From: Spirometra erinaceieuropaei
Taxonomy: Eukaryota > Platyhelminthes > Cestoda > Diphyllobothriidea > Diphyllobothriidae
Assembly: GCA_902702965.1 (NCBI GenBank)
Contig: CACRXP010001193.1
Location: 1-64,000 of the forward strand
Direction of reading: 5' to 3'
DNA: 64,000 bases
Under the pieces are notes generated by a model. It had not been told where the DNA came from, ran no database searches, and worked only from the letters and a program-made list of their open reading frames with translations. The stretch's first letter is position 1; each line of letters starts with the position of its first letter. The translations under genes and the position numbers were made by a program. Shown piece after piece: positions 23,870 to 34,258 of the stretch.

Positions 23870-24290
23870 GATGAGGAAAACGCAACCACTGAAACACGGA
23901 GCTTATTGGCCTGACCTTTCGGATTCTCGCTTGCTCGAATCATCAGACTCATTTGCAGATGAATGGAGGTAAAATAACTGCAATATATAAGTAGCACGTG
24001 ACTGCTATGCGAACACATGCGTAGGATAATTTTACAGATGTCGCGGTTAAACAGTGAGGGTCGTAATGGACGTGGTGATGGCTCGCTGATCCGCGTCCGA
24101 GTCGTTAATTGGCGCAATTTCATTATCCATGGGAAGAGATAACACTTGGTGTCGAATACGGTCCTTCATATCCTCCACCGCTCCGGACTGTTTGATGGCT
24201 GACTCCATTGCTGCAATAATGTCTGCAAATTTGTTATCGGCTGCATTAATAGAGCCTCTATGCTTTAGAATCCTCATTTTTCCCCGTCAT
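23870..24290 (-). mobile_element. PLE 3' tail remnant with degenerate hammerhead
   Basis: Collinear with the post-GIY-YIG tail of the PLE at 43463-44171: both contain a cgagtcg[a/t]taattg..gcaatttcat stretch, followed in the minus sense by the hammerhead-like motif. No nuclease codons remain. The frames at 24047-24277 correspond to the read-through tail rather than to an enzyme. Confidence 0.55.
23909..23951 (-). ncRNA. Degenerate PLE hammerhead-like motif
   Basis: Minus strand CUGAUGA (23946-23940) and GAAA (23920-23917) are kept at the family spacing, with triplet GUC ending at 23913. Stem II no longer pairs well and helix I has a G-G mismatch, so it is probably inactive. Confidence 0.45.
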
Positions 24291-24344
24291 CTCCTTTCAC
24301 GACAAGATGAGTACCAGTCTGTTGTTCTTTGATGACGGTTGTGC

Positions 24345-25246
24345 AGACACCTAACGAAATGTGTTCTCTAGTGCTGTTTATCACGTCAGCCTCTGTTCAC
24401 GGGTTCGTTCGATCGCACTCTACTGAGGGAGCTTTGAACTATTCCTTTTAACAAACTCGCAGCACCGTACCATCTCCTGAGGGTATTTGCTAAACCCTGA
24501 GTGAATGTCTTGAAGGACCGCTTGAAATATTTATCCACCGTGCCGAAATACTGAGCATCTCGTCAGGTCCATATTAACCGGAGGTTCGTATGAAACACAT
24601 TTTAGGAACACATTTTTGTCGACTCACCAGTCCATAAGCCGAACACGGTAAAACGTGTTTCAGAAAAGGATGGCCGAACGAATTTCCTAATAAACAGGGA
24701 CATACAAACAGCATTAGAGAACGAATTTTGCAAGCTGATTGATCCAACGTTATCCAAGAACGACAAGGCGGTGCGGACCCTGTCGACAAGGTAGCTGACG
24801 GAGGAATAAATGTAGGGGCTAAAGTATGAGGCTTCATTTAGCCAGCCGATGACAGACCAACCACCAAAGTTGGGAGAGTCAGACGAAGGAAAGTTCGTCT
24901 TGCAATTCATGCCCTAATTAACTTGTCCTTCCCTGCACGCTCTGACGCAAAGTCAGGTGAGTTTTTAAATCATCCGGGAAGCACCAAATTTGCAAATTTC
25001 AACTAAACGGGGAACAAAAAATGCTGCTTTATCACCGAACATCTGTTATACCGGTTTATGGACTTTAAAAACAGGAGTGGACGGACGAGGTCGGATGATT
25101 CGTGCAGTATTTATAGGATGCAGTCTTTATGCTACAGCATACGTATGATAATTAACGGCTGCTCACATTATCGGCGACTATTGTCCGCTGGTGCGCTTAT
25201 TGCTTGATGGAGTGCATGCAAGTTGTTAATCGAAAACTCAAACTGA
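24345..25246. other. No recognised feature
   Basis: The 102-codon minus frame at 24602-24910 is unbroken but matches no family I know. Confidence 0.3.
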
Positions 25247-25260
25247 CAAACACGTGTTTG

Positions 25261-25376
25261 TGCAATGATTTAGCGCATTAACAACAATATCAAAATTTGG
25301 AGCGTGCCTGAAAAGCTCCGTTTCGAAAGATTTACTCCAAGTTCGCGCATTAATTTCCTTGAAAATTAAACAAGGC
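25261..25376 (-). mobile_element. Retrozyme-like element, family A, 116-bp deletion derivative
   Basis: Starts with the family A end tgcaatgattta. After about 25 bases it jumps to the inverted tail (aaaatttggagcgtgcctga to attaaacaaggc). The ribozyme is entirely lost. Flanked by aaacacgtgtttg (25248-25260) and aagcacgtgtttg (25377-25389), a 13-bp duplication with one mismatch. Both ends coincide with those of the copy at 837-1348. Confidence 0.75.
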
Positions 25377-25504
25377 AAGCACGTGTTTGCGGTACTTCTT
25401 CGTCAGGCCAACATAGTAACATGGAGGAATGAAAATATGCAAAATTAACAGCGCTTATTGGGCCTGAAGAAAGAGAGACGATTGCCAAGACGACAACTTT
25501 ATTC

Positions 25505-25547
25505 GCTCGACGTTTCGGTTTCATGTTCTAACCTATCATCAGAGACT
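25505..25547 (-). ncRNA. PLE hammerhead-like motif downstream of GIY-YIG
   Basis: Minus strand CUGAUGA (25542-25536), stem II GGUU/AACC, GAAA (25516-25513), palindromic ACGU and GUC with cleavage predicted between 25509 and 25508. Two unpaired bases (UA) separate the core from stem II, and helix I has a C-A mismatch. Sits about 160 bp downstream of the GIY-YIG frame in the same orientation. Confidence 0.55.
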
Positions 25548-25702
25548 AAAGCATATGCAGGTGGTTCATGCACAAGGGGCCGCTGTGCGGACACCAACGT
25601 TTGGGATCGTTGTACTTGTTGTGATGGCTGTTTGATGGCTAACATTCCGTTGTTAATTGGTATAATTTTAGCATATGTGTTGAATGTTGGTGTGATGATT
25701 GC

Positions 25703-26278
25703 TCAACCATCTGACTCACCGACACTGGCATTGGGAACAGTGTTCACATGTGCGCCCTCCGCGTGGCTAATTACTCCGCCTAGGCGAAGTCTCAGCACGG
25801 AATATAGAAGCGGAAGGTAGTTGCACTTGTAAGTGGACTTGGGGCCAGCGGACCATGATTTAAACATCTCGCGGCTCCCACGGCTCTCATGCCTAGCGGG
25901 AATTTCGGCCTCGTCGTATGTGAATGTGTGGCCGGATCTCGTCGTATGAGCCGCGACTTGAGAGCTGACGTCATCTCTTCGCACCGTTGCAACGTGTTCG
26001 GCCACTCTCGTTTGGAGCTGTCTTCCGGGTTCTCCGACGTAGTTGCTTTGTCCGCAATTGCAGCAGATCCGATAAACAACTCCAGACGTTTCTACCCGTG
26101 ACAGCGGGTCTTTCGGTTTCATTGCCAAACGCCTGATGGTTGCCTTCGGTCTGTGTGCAACTCCGACCCCAAGTGGTGCGAGAAGGCGGCCGACAGCTTC
26201 CAAAACGTCCTTGGTATACAGAAGCGCTCGCCAAAATTTGGAGTCCGTGCGGTTAGGCCTTTCATCCCTTTTGCGCAT
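25703..26278 (-). CDS. PLE linker and GIY-YIG endonuclease
   Basis: 191-codon frame. Residues 1-65 are the PLE linker (FWRALLYTKDV, VGVAHRPKATIRR). The nuclease follows with GVVYRI, CGQSNYVGE, RTRVAEH-like TRVAEH, HTxxxGHTF and REMFKSW. The C-terminal tail runs on past the domain. Relative to the copy at 43566, Gly-Glu-Pro replaces Gly-Glu-Thr after YVG, and the LPIPY signature is LPLLY. Upstream, at 26440-26760, is the broken RT of the same element. Probably no longer functional. Confidence 0.8.
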   Translation of the reverse strand: MRKRDERPNRTDSKFWRALLYTKDVLEAVGRLLAPLGVGVAHRPKATIRRLAMKPKDPLSRVETSGVVYRICCNCGQSNYVGEPGRQLQTRVAEHVATVRRDDVSSQVAAHTTRSGHTFTYDEAEIPARHESRGSREMFKSWSAGPKSTYKCNYLPLLYSVLRLRLGGVISHAEGAHVNTVPNASVGESDG

Positions 26279-26439
26279 GCGCTGGTTGACAAAGACGTCC
26301 GGTTAGTCATTGGCTTTGAAAACCTGTCGAAGTTATTGTAGTTCGACAATTTTGTCTTCCGTTCCAGTGCAGTGTGTTTTGACATGCCGATTGAATGTCC
26401 TTATGCAACCGCGTTTGCGCCTGATTGCGTGGCAGCTGT

Positions 26440-26760
26440 TGAAGTTTAGTACTTACAAAGTATCTGTCGCTTAACTAAACAATTCGGTCTTCAGGTCACT
26501 ACAATTCTTGCGGCATACGAGAATATCCGGGAAGGCCAGCTGGTTGTTCTCTTCCTTCTCCATATTAAACTGTAAGCACGGTTAAGACCGCATTCAGAAG
26601 TTCCATGAATGTCAGCAGTTGATTCCGGTCGATAAGGACGGAGGAGTCATCCACAAACCGGACCCAGAAATCCGGTTTGCGGTGTTGGAAGACCAGCGAC
26701 TCTAAGCGTTGCAGGACCACCTCGGGTCTTCACGACTGCTTCCTGGAACAAGTTTCTCCA
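26440..26760 (-). pseudogene. PLE reverse transcriptase remnant (palm)
   Basis: Conceptual minus-strand translation gives RLESLVFQHRKPDFWVRF, then VDDSSVLIDRNQ, matching RT motif C and its flanks in the PLEs at 4703 and 60.8 kb. A stop and a frame change follow within 30 codons. Same orientation as and contiguous with the GIY-YIG frame at 25703. Confidence 0.75.
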
Positions 26761-26959
26761 CTTTTCTTAGCAGTGTTTATAGGTTGGCGAGGGCTATTAA
26801 GTCATAAATTCTTTTATTCCCAACGCCGCTCGCCTGACGAGGTCGGCAAGTTTTGGTCTAAAGTGCTCGGGGAGACAAGTATGATGGTCTTTAAATCATG
26901 TACTCGGATTGAGCACACCGAGTACCCGTCACCTTTCTTATGAATTTAAGCCAGCAGGT

Positions 26960-27544
26960 CGTCATCACTTAAGGTGCCAGCATTTTCTTACAGCACAACA
27001 CTGGATTCGCTAGCTGAATAGCAACTGCCTCGGTTGTTGCTATCACCCGCTGGAATAGCACTTTACAGAAGCTTGTTGGTGTCCGGTAGACAGTTAAAAT
27101 GCTTCCTTAGAATTTACTCGGTGTTTTGTATCGACAATTTGTGTGAGAGAATGGAACTCGATATCGATCGGGCCTCACCTCTCTCTATCAAGGCGGCCAT
27201 ATATTCATTCGCCCTCTTTACCAGGCATCTCATTCACCGGCAGATGTATCCCGCTCCACAGGAGCTAGTGAATGAGTAAATGCACACTGATGTGGTCACC
27301 AACGGTAGTCTGTCTTTACCTCCCAAATGTAGAGGAGAAAATTTGTGAAGCATACGCGTAAGTCGGCTACGGGGAATGCACTCTTGGTAGCTGTAGTTAA
27401 GCGTCGTCTGACTTGATCACTCGCTGAGCCTCCAGCAAAAGGCAGTTTTATGAATACATCTTTCTTTTCTGCAATCGCAACAGCGGCCTTTGCAGTTCGT
27501 TCCAAAATATTTTGAAAGATAAATCTATCTTGGTATCCGTTCAC
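26960..27544 (-). pseudogene. Second-lineage PLE linker and GIY-YIG remnant
   Basis: The unbroken part (27296-27544) reads DVFIKLPFAGGSASDQVRRR and TKSAFPVADLRVCF, the linker that precedes GIY-YIG in a different flatworm PLE lineage. Downstream, CIYSFTSSCGAGYIC and later AVAIQLANPVLCCKK appear across stops and frameshifts. The same lineage is seen at 59833-60305. It lies head to tail with two first-lineage copies. Confidence 0.65.
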
Positions 27545-27659
27545 GCGAAGTATGTTCCGCAGATGTTGGAGTTTTGTCCTAAAAAACTTCAGGTGAGCAG
27601 ATGCGCCTCACCCTAGCTAGCAATAATTTGATGATCTATAGTTGTCCATTTCTGGAATC

Positions 27660-28132
27660 TTATCACTCGAGTTTGATACTGGCGTGATGATTGCACGGTC
27701 ATCTGGCCCATCGGCCTGCGCGCTCCCCAAATAGGTTAATTACTTTAGCCAGACTATGCCTCAGCACCGAATATGGAGTAGGGCTGTCGTCGCGAAATAA
27801 GCGGACCCCTGGTTTGACAGACAAGCAGTCGCCGAACAGCAGCGACAGTGCTTAAATGGTGCGCAGGTCTGGTGTTTGGCACGATAAAAGCCTTACAAAA
27901 AGTCGCCATGACGATGACAGCATTGTGACGTAGAGAATGTGAGCCGCTGTTGAGTAAGTCTTCCTGTCCTCACCGTCTCGGCGTTTTGACCATAAATCAA
28001 ACGGGGAACCGATGCACGCGGCAACCCCGGTCCAGTGGTGCGCGTGTATAATATGCTAGCTGAACAACTTGATAGGCAGCGGTCATTTGGTATTGGATCC
28101 TGAAATGTGAGGACATTTTTGTACCCTGGCAC
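27660..28132 (-). pseudogene. PLE GIY-YIG tail remnant
   Basis: Nucleotide similarity to 43690-43860 is easy to follow (gcgtgatgattgc, cgcgctccccaaat, cagcaccgaatatgga...), covering the end of the nuclease and the tail. The frame is broken. The 79-codon frame at 27893-28132 lies where the nuclease core should be but does not show a clean GIY-YIG. Confidence 0.5.
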
Positions 28133-28362
28133 CCGAAATCTGATTGCGCGCAGCTTTTAACAGTAGGAAGTAACATCTGCTACTTGTCTTATGTTCGAAA
28201 TGCGAACTAATGCTCTCTAACAATAAAGATGCTGAGAACGAACTCACATGTCACCCTTGCCATGGCGAGATTTTCGATTCATCTTGTAGACACGCTGTGT
28301 CAACCGCCCTCGCGCAATAATAGAACCGTGCCTTATTTGCTTGCAAACCTGTTAATAGTCGA

Positions 28363-28877
28363 ATGGCTAATGTGGGACTGATGGGTGATTTCAAGAACTG
28401 TTCTACTGTCTTTGTATGCGCACCAAAACCAGCTGCCCAAAACCGTGATTGGAGGCCATTTTTTCTGCAGCTGCGTATGTTATTTGACAGACAACCTCGT
28501 CTCGATCACCTGCTTATTGCCGGAGACTGGAATGGTCCAGCTGGACTTGACTTGGCTATCAATGATACAGTGGCGAGAAATTGCTAAACTTTGTGGATCA
28601 GAACCTAAAATGTGCCATCAACACGCGGTTGCAGCATCTAAACAAACATTCGCTGACCTGGCATTCAGACGACGATCATACAGCCAATCACATTGACTTT
28701 ATTCTAGCCAGTTCATGGTTTTGCAGCCGGGTCCGCGATAACAGATCTATGCCCGGTTCCGAGACTGGTGACGTCCATCGGTCGGTCCATGTAGTCGCTC
28801 GTACACGCTTGAATGTACACCTCTCACTTGATTTCAGAAGGACACATCCGAGACGTCTCGACGTCAGAGAAATATAG
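28363..28877 (+). pseudogene. LINE apurinic-type endonuclease fragment (frameshifted)
   Basis: First frame (28363-28587) contains VFVCAPKPA and LLIAGDWNGPAG, the EEP-nuclease GDWN motif of CR1/Jockey/RTE-type LINEs. A frameshift near 28575 leads into 28581-28877, with LTWHSDDDHTANHIDFILAS (typical IDxIL strand) and GDVHRSVHVVARTRL in place of the usual SDHxLV end, so the catalytic His-Asp pair is damaged. No RT follows here. The nearest RT pieces, at 39.2 and 46.7 kb, are separate insertions. Confidence 0.75.
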
Positions 28878-31559
28878 AGACCAAACGGTGCCGAGTCCCT
28901 AATTTGTAGCGATTAATGCATATTTCGTTTACACATATGGGTCTTATCACATGACATCTTCATAGCGACTGATGGCATTTAGTGATTTGTCTTTACCTGG
29001 GACATCGGTTTAGATCTGCGTCCACAATATGCAAGCAATCCTAACGATTTGCAACACCGTTATAATGAAAAAAGGACTAATACACCGTCATTTTAAAAAT
29101 ACAAAAAATAAAAATGAAATACTTTTAAACCCACGCCTCCGGTCAATGTAGTATAAACCTGACCTTATTCATTATTTGAAGACACTTAGGCGAGCCTCTA
29201 TTTAGATATCTGCGAAACTATACTAGGCAAAAAATGCTACGTACGTAGTACGAATTAATCTCATATTTTCTAGCGCTCTAGAGGATCCAAATATATATTA
29301 TAGAAGTCATACACAATAAGATTCCTTTTATTACTTTATCGGCAGTCAGTAATGTATTTGTTAAATTTATGCTAAATGAAAGACTAGGTATCAGAAAGAA
29401 CATGTTCATTTACCGAATAAACCGGAATATGGTCTGCCGTCGGAACTGAATTCAGAATTCCAAATCCATGAGCTGTACATTTTAATGTAGTTAAAATATG
29501 CATTTCTTAAAACCATTAAGAAAATTTCATATGGGACTCACAGCGTTTTGCAATGAACTTCATTATGAAATGTACATACAAGATGCATTATGAGTAAACA
29601 TTTCAAGATCTCTCAATATTTCACATTGGAAATCTTATTGAGCAACAATGCACACCATCTCCAAGTACGAAGTGCAATTTATGATCTGTTGCCAAGGGAT
29701 CACAGTAGGGAATATTATTATGCATTAGTTGTATAAAATATACTTGAATTTGTGGAGACATCACAAATCGACGAAAACACTATTACTACGCTAGTTATCA
29801 TTTTGCGCAATGCGATTTTTCAGATGACCGCAAATAAACTCTCGTCAAGAACCGCATGTTGAAGTTAATTAAATATCATATGATTGTGAGGCCCAACTAT
29901 CGATACTTCAACTATACCTAAGAAGTCTTTTTAATTGTACTCTACCCTGAGTATTTTGATTAGCACTTTTTGTTCTCAAAAATATTTGCATTGACAGGCT
30001 ATAGCACGCGTACTGTTTGGAAGCATTCCGCTGTAACGAATTTCGTCAGTTGGAGTATTTGTTCATGTAGTTAAATGGAATACGTTTAGTGCTTCGTGTC
30101 CACCATTATACCTATCCTTAGCCAGTAGGTTTTGATTAACAACTGTAGGCGTTTAGCTAATTCATACATATTTGACATGTTTGCCAAGAGCGGGGGAGGG
30201 GGCGCAAACAATTGCAGTCTATGGTTCTCAAAATAAATAGATGGTAACCAGTCATATGAGATTTATACCCAAGCAACGTTTTTATTTTTTTGTTATTTAT
30301 AACGGTTTGGAAGTGTTAATGAATAATCCCTTTTTAGACCACAAAAATGATATTTTTTGGCTAGGCAACTTTCGATTTTTACCTGTATTTAAGGTTGACG
30401 GGGCGTTATAATTTTCTATTAACGAAGGGCTCATACCATACTCCAGATAATAAACTATTAGACTGAAAGTACGAATGGGAGTGGCAGATCGAATTGGTTG
30501 ACCAGAAAAATAGAATTTGCCAAAAGATGTCTCATGCTATCACACAAAAAACAATATAGCATAATGTATTGCCTTGCGGGTCGATACAGTCTCAGGAAGG
30601 AAAAACCGGAAAAGAGTGGAGCGGTCAATGAAATGTGAACAGGAGTACACGCGTGACATACTTAGCCAAAATTAACTTTGTTGCTGATCTGTTTTTAAAC
30701 TAACCTTCAGCGATCAGTAACGGAGGACAACTACACAGGGCAATGAAATTACTAAAATGTATGCTTTTATGCGTTAAACTTAAATAGAGCAAAATGATTG
30801 TCTATTTAATACTCCCGGATATCTAAAACATGGGAAATACAGTCATGTTGGAATTTAAGTTAGTATTTATGAGAGTCCTACAAATACTCGGACGATCATA
30901 TAGTCAGTGAAAGTCTGTAAGTAGAATTTAGCGCCGCTGTCTCTCCGAAGGTATTTTATTGACGTGCCGCTTTAGTCACGGGCACGATAGTTTCTAAGTC
31001 ACTAATCCGTAACCTCATCATCTAAGACAGTGAGTGACTAATAGGTCGCACATTCTGTCCGCGGTGCTCTTTATTCAATGAAAGGCATACATTTTCGCGC
31101 TGCACATCCTCTTCGAGAATAAAAACAGAAAATCAAGTGGAATGTTCTCATCCACATTGCACCTACTCAACCACTACTTCCACGTATTCTGCCGTCGATT
31201 AAAATGAAGGCCTTTAACTCTAGGCAATTTTATCAAAATAACCTTAAATCAAATAAATAGAATAAAATTTGCTATAAGAAGCGCTTTAATACATCAAAAT
31301 TCCGACATGTTACTTATATTATGTTTTGTGGTTTGGACACTGGCAAAATACTCACTGTGGTAATAAATAATATTTATGTCATGTTAAATCACTAAGTGGT
31401 CGTCTGTTGGATGGCAATCATGTCCCCAAATGAAGTGCTTGTGTTTACCCGGGGATTATGTATGCCAGCTTCAGTAGCTATCGTTTTTATCCACACACCT
31501 TAAGGCAAACACTTTACACATACCTTCTGAACACAGTGTGATTGCCCATATCTGACCTC
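28878..31559. other. No recognised feature
   Basis: AT-rich, with stops frequent in all frames. Confidence 0.4.
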
Positions 31560-31569
31560 AGTCACATTA

Positions 31570-32080
31570 TTCGTAGCTTGGTTTCGGAGGTGCCTAGTTC
31601 AAATCCCAGCTATGCAACTTTTAGGCCACATACAGGCCAGTCCTGCCTGACCCGCCTACTTACCCCTTCCTGAAATCCGTTATACAATGCCATATACAGC
31701 GACGATTTTCGTGGTTCTTGATGTCATCCCCCACATCTCGACCTCATGCGGTCTGTCGACGCTCACGGCGGAACCCTCAGCATTCGTCGTTTACTAGTAG
31801 TTTGGCCGTAACTCCCTTCCCCACTCCTCGGCAGGGCTCGAAGTGTACTGTGGCCGATCGCGTCTGGGTTCCTCTCGTCTGGCCTCTTTGACGCGAATAG
31901 TCTCATGCGGCGTATCAATCCAGCCCAGACGATCTCAATTGTGAATCCCGTATACAATACCACATGCATGCCAGTCCTGCCCGACTCGCATACGTACCCC
32001 TCAAGACTGACATTTATTTTTTCCCTGAAGATGACCGATTATAATCTGTTATATACCGCCACATACAGGCCAGTCCTGCA
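31570..32080 (+). repeat. Degenerate short repeat cluster
   Basis: The core cacatacaggccagtcctgc recurs at 31626, near 31960 and at 32050, each preceded by a ttatacaatgcc-like word. A B-box-like agttcaaatccc at about 31608 hints at a tRNA-derived SINE origin, but I do not see a matching A box. Confidence 0.4.
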
Positions 32081-32782
32081 CGCATTTTCCTATTATTGTT
32101 TTTAGGGAGAGTTGTTTTCTCCTGTAAAATTAATCCAATCGATTTTAAATTTGTTAACATGAGTTTCTTTTTACCTCTCTAATCATTTTTTTAACTAACT
32201 ACAATTTCAAAAACTATGAATATCATTTTGTACAGATTTTGCCTACCTCGTCTAAAATTCGCATGTAAATTTCTTTTTACTTGCTTTGATGGGACTCCGA
32301 TGGGTCTTTCATAAAACGTATTATGATTGTATATTTAGCCATTTGGACCTGTTTCCAAAGCGCGACAGTCAACACCACAGGTTAAAACAAACGGCCTGTA
32401 AAATAACTTGACGGACTATTTAATAATCTGCATAACCTTTTTGCACAGATGACTTTACTTTCTCGCAAAAAGTGCCAACTTTCAAAATCAAAATAGATCA
32501 GGATAGGCTAGTTTCATTGAAGTTAGCCTTATCCCATATAAAATCGGCCTGAACAGGGCGATGGTTTCAGGTCATTTACAGTATGCAGTTGAGCGCACCG
32601 TGCGTACTTGCACTGGTTAGTTGGGCGTACGCCTGTCTATATTTCTTTGGTTAGTTTCCAATTTTGTCGACTTTCACTCTGTGAGGGTATAGTGCTCCCT
32701 GATTTTCACAATTGCGTCTTTTCTGTTCATTTATGATGTTATTGTCAGGACGAAATGCTGGGTTTAGCATCGTTTTTAAATA

Positions 32783-32800
32783 ATAATAATAATAATAATG
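32783..32800. repeat. (aat)n microsatellite
   Basis: Six consecutive aat units in AT-rich non-coding sequence. Confidence 0.8.
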
Positions 32801-33453
32801 CCATTTTGTGACGACATTTCGGCACTATACTTCAAAAATAACAGGCAAAGTGTCCAGCCTTGTAAATAATGAATACCTCATATCAGTTATGGATTGCTGT
32901 TTAAAGTAATCCGTCAAAGGTACACGGAACAGGTGGAGACATAACAGCCAGATTCAAATTAATATTACTTTTGTTCGGAGCTGTATGCGCCAGCCTCATA
33001 AGCGGCAGTAGGAACGGATCTAGTGCTAAAATGAGTGGGAAGCAGAAGACTATTAATGACTTTCTTCCTGAAAAGAGACAATAATATGTTATTTGGAATA
33101 TGAATTTTGGTTAAAACACTTTTCTGTTGTGTTCGCAGTTGTCCTCCTCGTTCCGTAAATTATTACGTGCCTAATTAAACTAGGGCTGCACGGCTTATCA
33201 TTCATAAATTACTGAAGAGCATCAACTTGACTGCAACGAAGTTAAGAATCGGCCCTCTCACTGCCATTCAGTACATCGACAAGTCTAGATAATTGATAAT
33301 CAGACTGTATACGATCATCCTCGCATCTGGCGACTAACTGAGTTTCAAATTATAATCCTGAGCATGTATTTAGAAACAGTTATCCTAACCAAATGATCTT
33401 TGATGAATAATCTAACATATGACACCAAATTTTGTAATTCATCTAACTTTCAG

Positions 33454-33707
33454 ATAAAAATCAATGTCCGAAACGTGGAGATGCTGTTATACTTGCTGAT
33501 TTCGCGGAGAGCAGTCTAAGCAAATTGTTTCCACTAGAATATCGAGGGGACAGAGGCCGCACACAGTGGGTGGATTTTCAGATGGAGAGCAATGCGACAA
33601 TACAGATTACAGACTGTGATATTGAACGCATTATACGTGAAACGATGATAGTTCAATTCCAGTGTTCTGCGGAGGTACCGACAATTGCTATTCATTTGTT
33701 GAAAAAG
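33454..33707 (+). CDS. Orphan family, internal exon, copy 2
   Basis: Acceptor aactttcag precedes 33454 and a GT follows AAAAAG at 33708. Encodes about 85 residues: DKNQCPKRGD, FAESSLSKLFPLEY, WVDFQMES, ITDCDIERII and QFQCSAEVP. Strong resemblance to the minus-strand exons at 18761 and 53517. Incoming phase differs by one base from the other two copies, which may mean a different upstream exon or decay. No signal peptide or membrane segment lies within the exon. Function unknown. Confidence 0.6.
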
Positions 33708-33880
33708 GTCAGATATGTTTCCTTTACCGTATTTATGCTAATGCCGGTCGTCAATAATCAAACATTTATGCACATCAAATTTGACTTTCATCACGTTAGA
33801 CGTCTTCATCCAAGCAATATGCAGAAGAGTAGGCGGCACCATGTGCTTTATAAATAGCGTTGCAAGTCAGCACTTAAAAG

Positions 33881-34258
33881 ATAGACATGGCTTTTATAGA
33901 AGCATTCATTTGTGGTCTTTCTGCGTGGTTAAATAAACGTTTACTTCAATTACTCAAGGAACGGAAATTCCAGAAGAACAAACTTACCGGTGAAAAGGGG
34001 ATCGGAAGCCTACACTTATTGCTCGAACATGTGAATGTTCAGGCAACCATTTATTATTTGTACGACAACATGCAGACAAATACACTCCGGTTCGTGGACC
34101 TTAAATTCCCTAATCTCTCGAGAATCGCGAAAAATGACATACGTTCATATGGTGGCCATAGCAGGTATTATTGGGATACAACGGCTTTAACAGAATTGGA
34201 TTATTTCGTTCAAGCCGCCTTCAACAGAAGTGCTGTAATGTCATGTACATACGACTGA
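33881..34258 (+). CDS. Orphan family, terminal exon, copy 2
   Basis: Open frame of about 125 codons ending SCTYD and a stop. A phase-0 AG at 33879-33880 fits the phase-0 end of the preceding exon, though the pyrimidine tract is weak and the exact start is uncertain. Conserved with the copy at 18318-18578 in QTNTLRFVDLKFPNLSRI and the C-terminal end. The N-terminal part (FICGLSAWLNKRLLQLLKE) is amphipathic. The ~170-bp intron matches the spacing of copy 1. Confidence 0.55.
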   Translation: MDMAFIEAFICGLSAWLNKRLLQLLKERKFQKNKLTGEKGIGSLHLLLEHVNVQATIYYLYDNMQTNTLRFVDLKFPNLSRIAKNDIRSYGGHSRYYWDTTALTELDYFVQAAFNRSAVMSCTYD

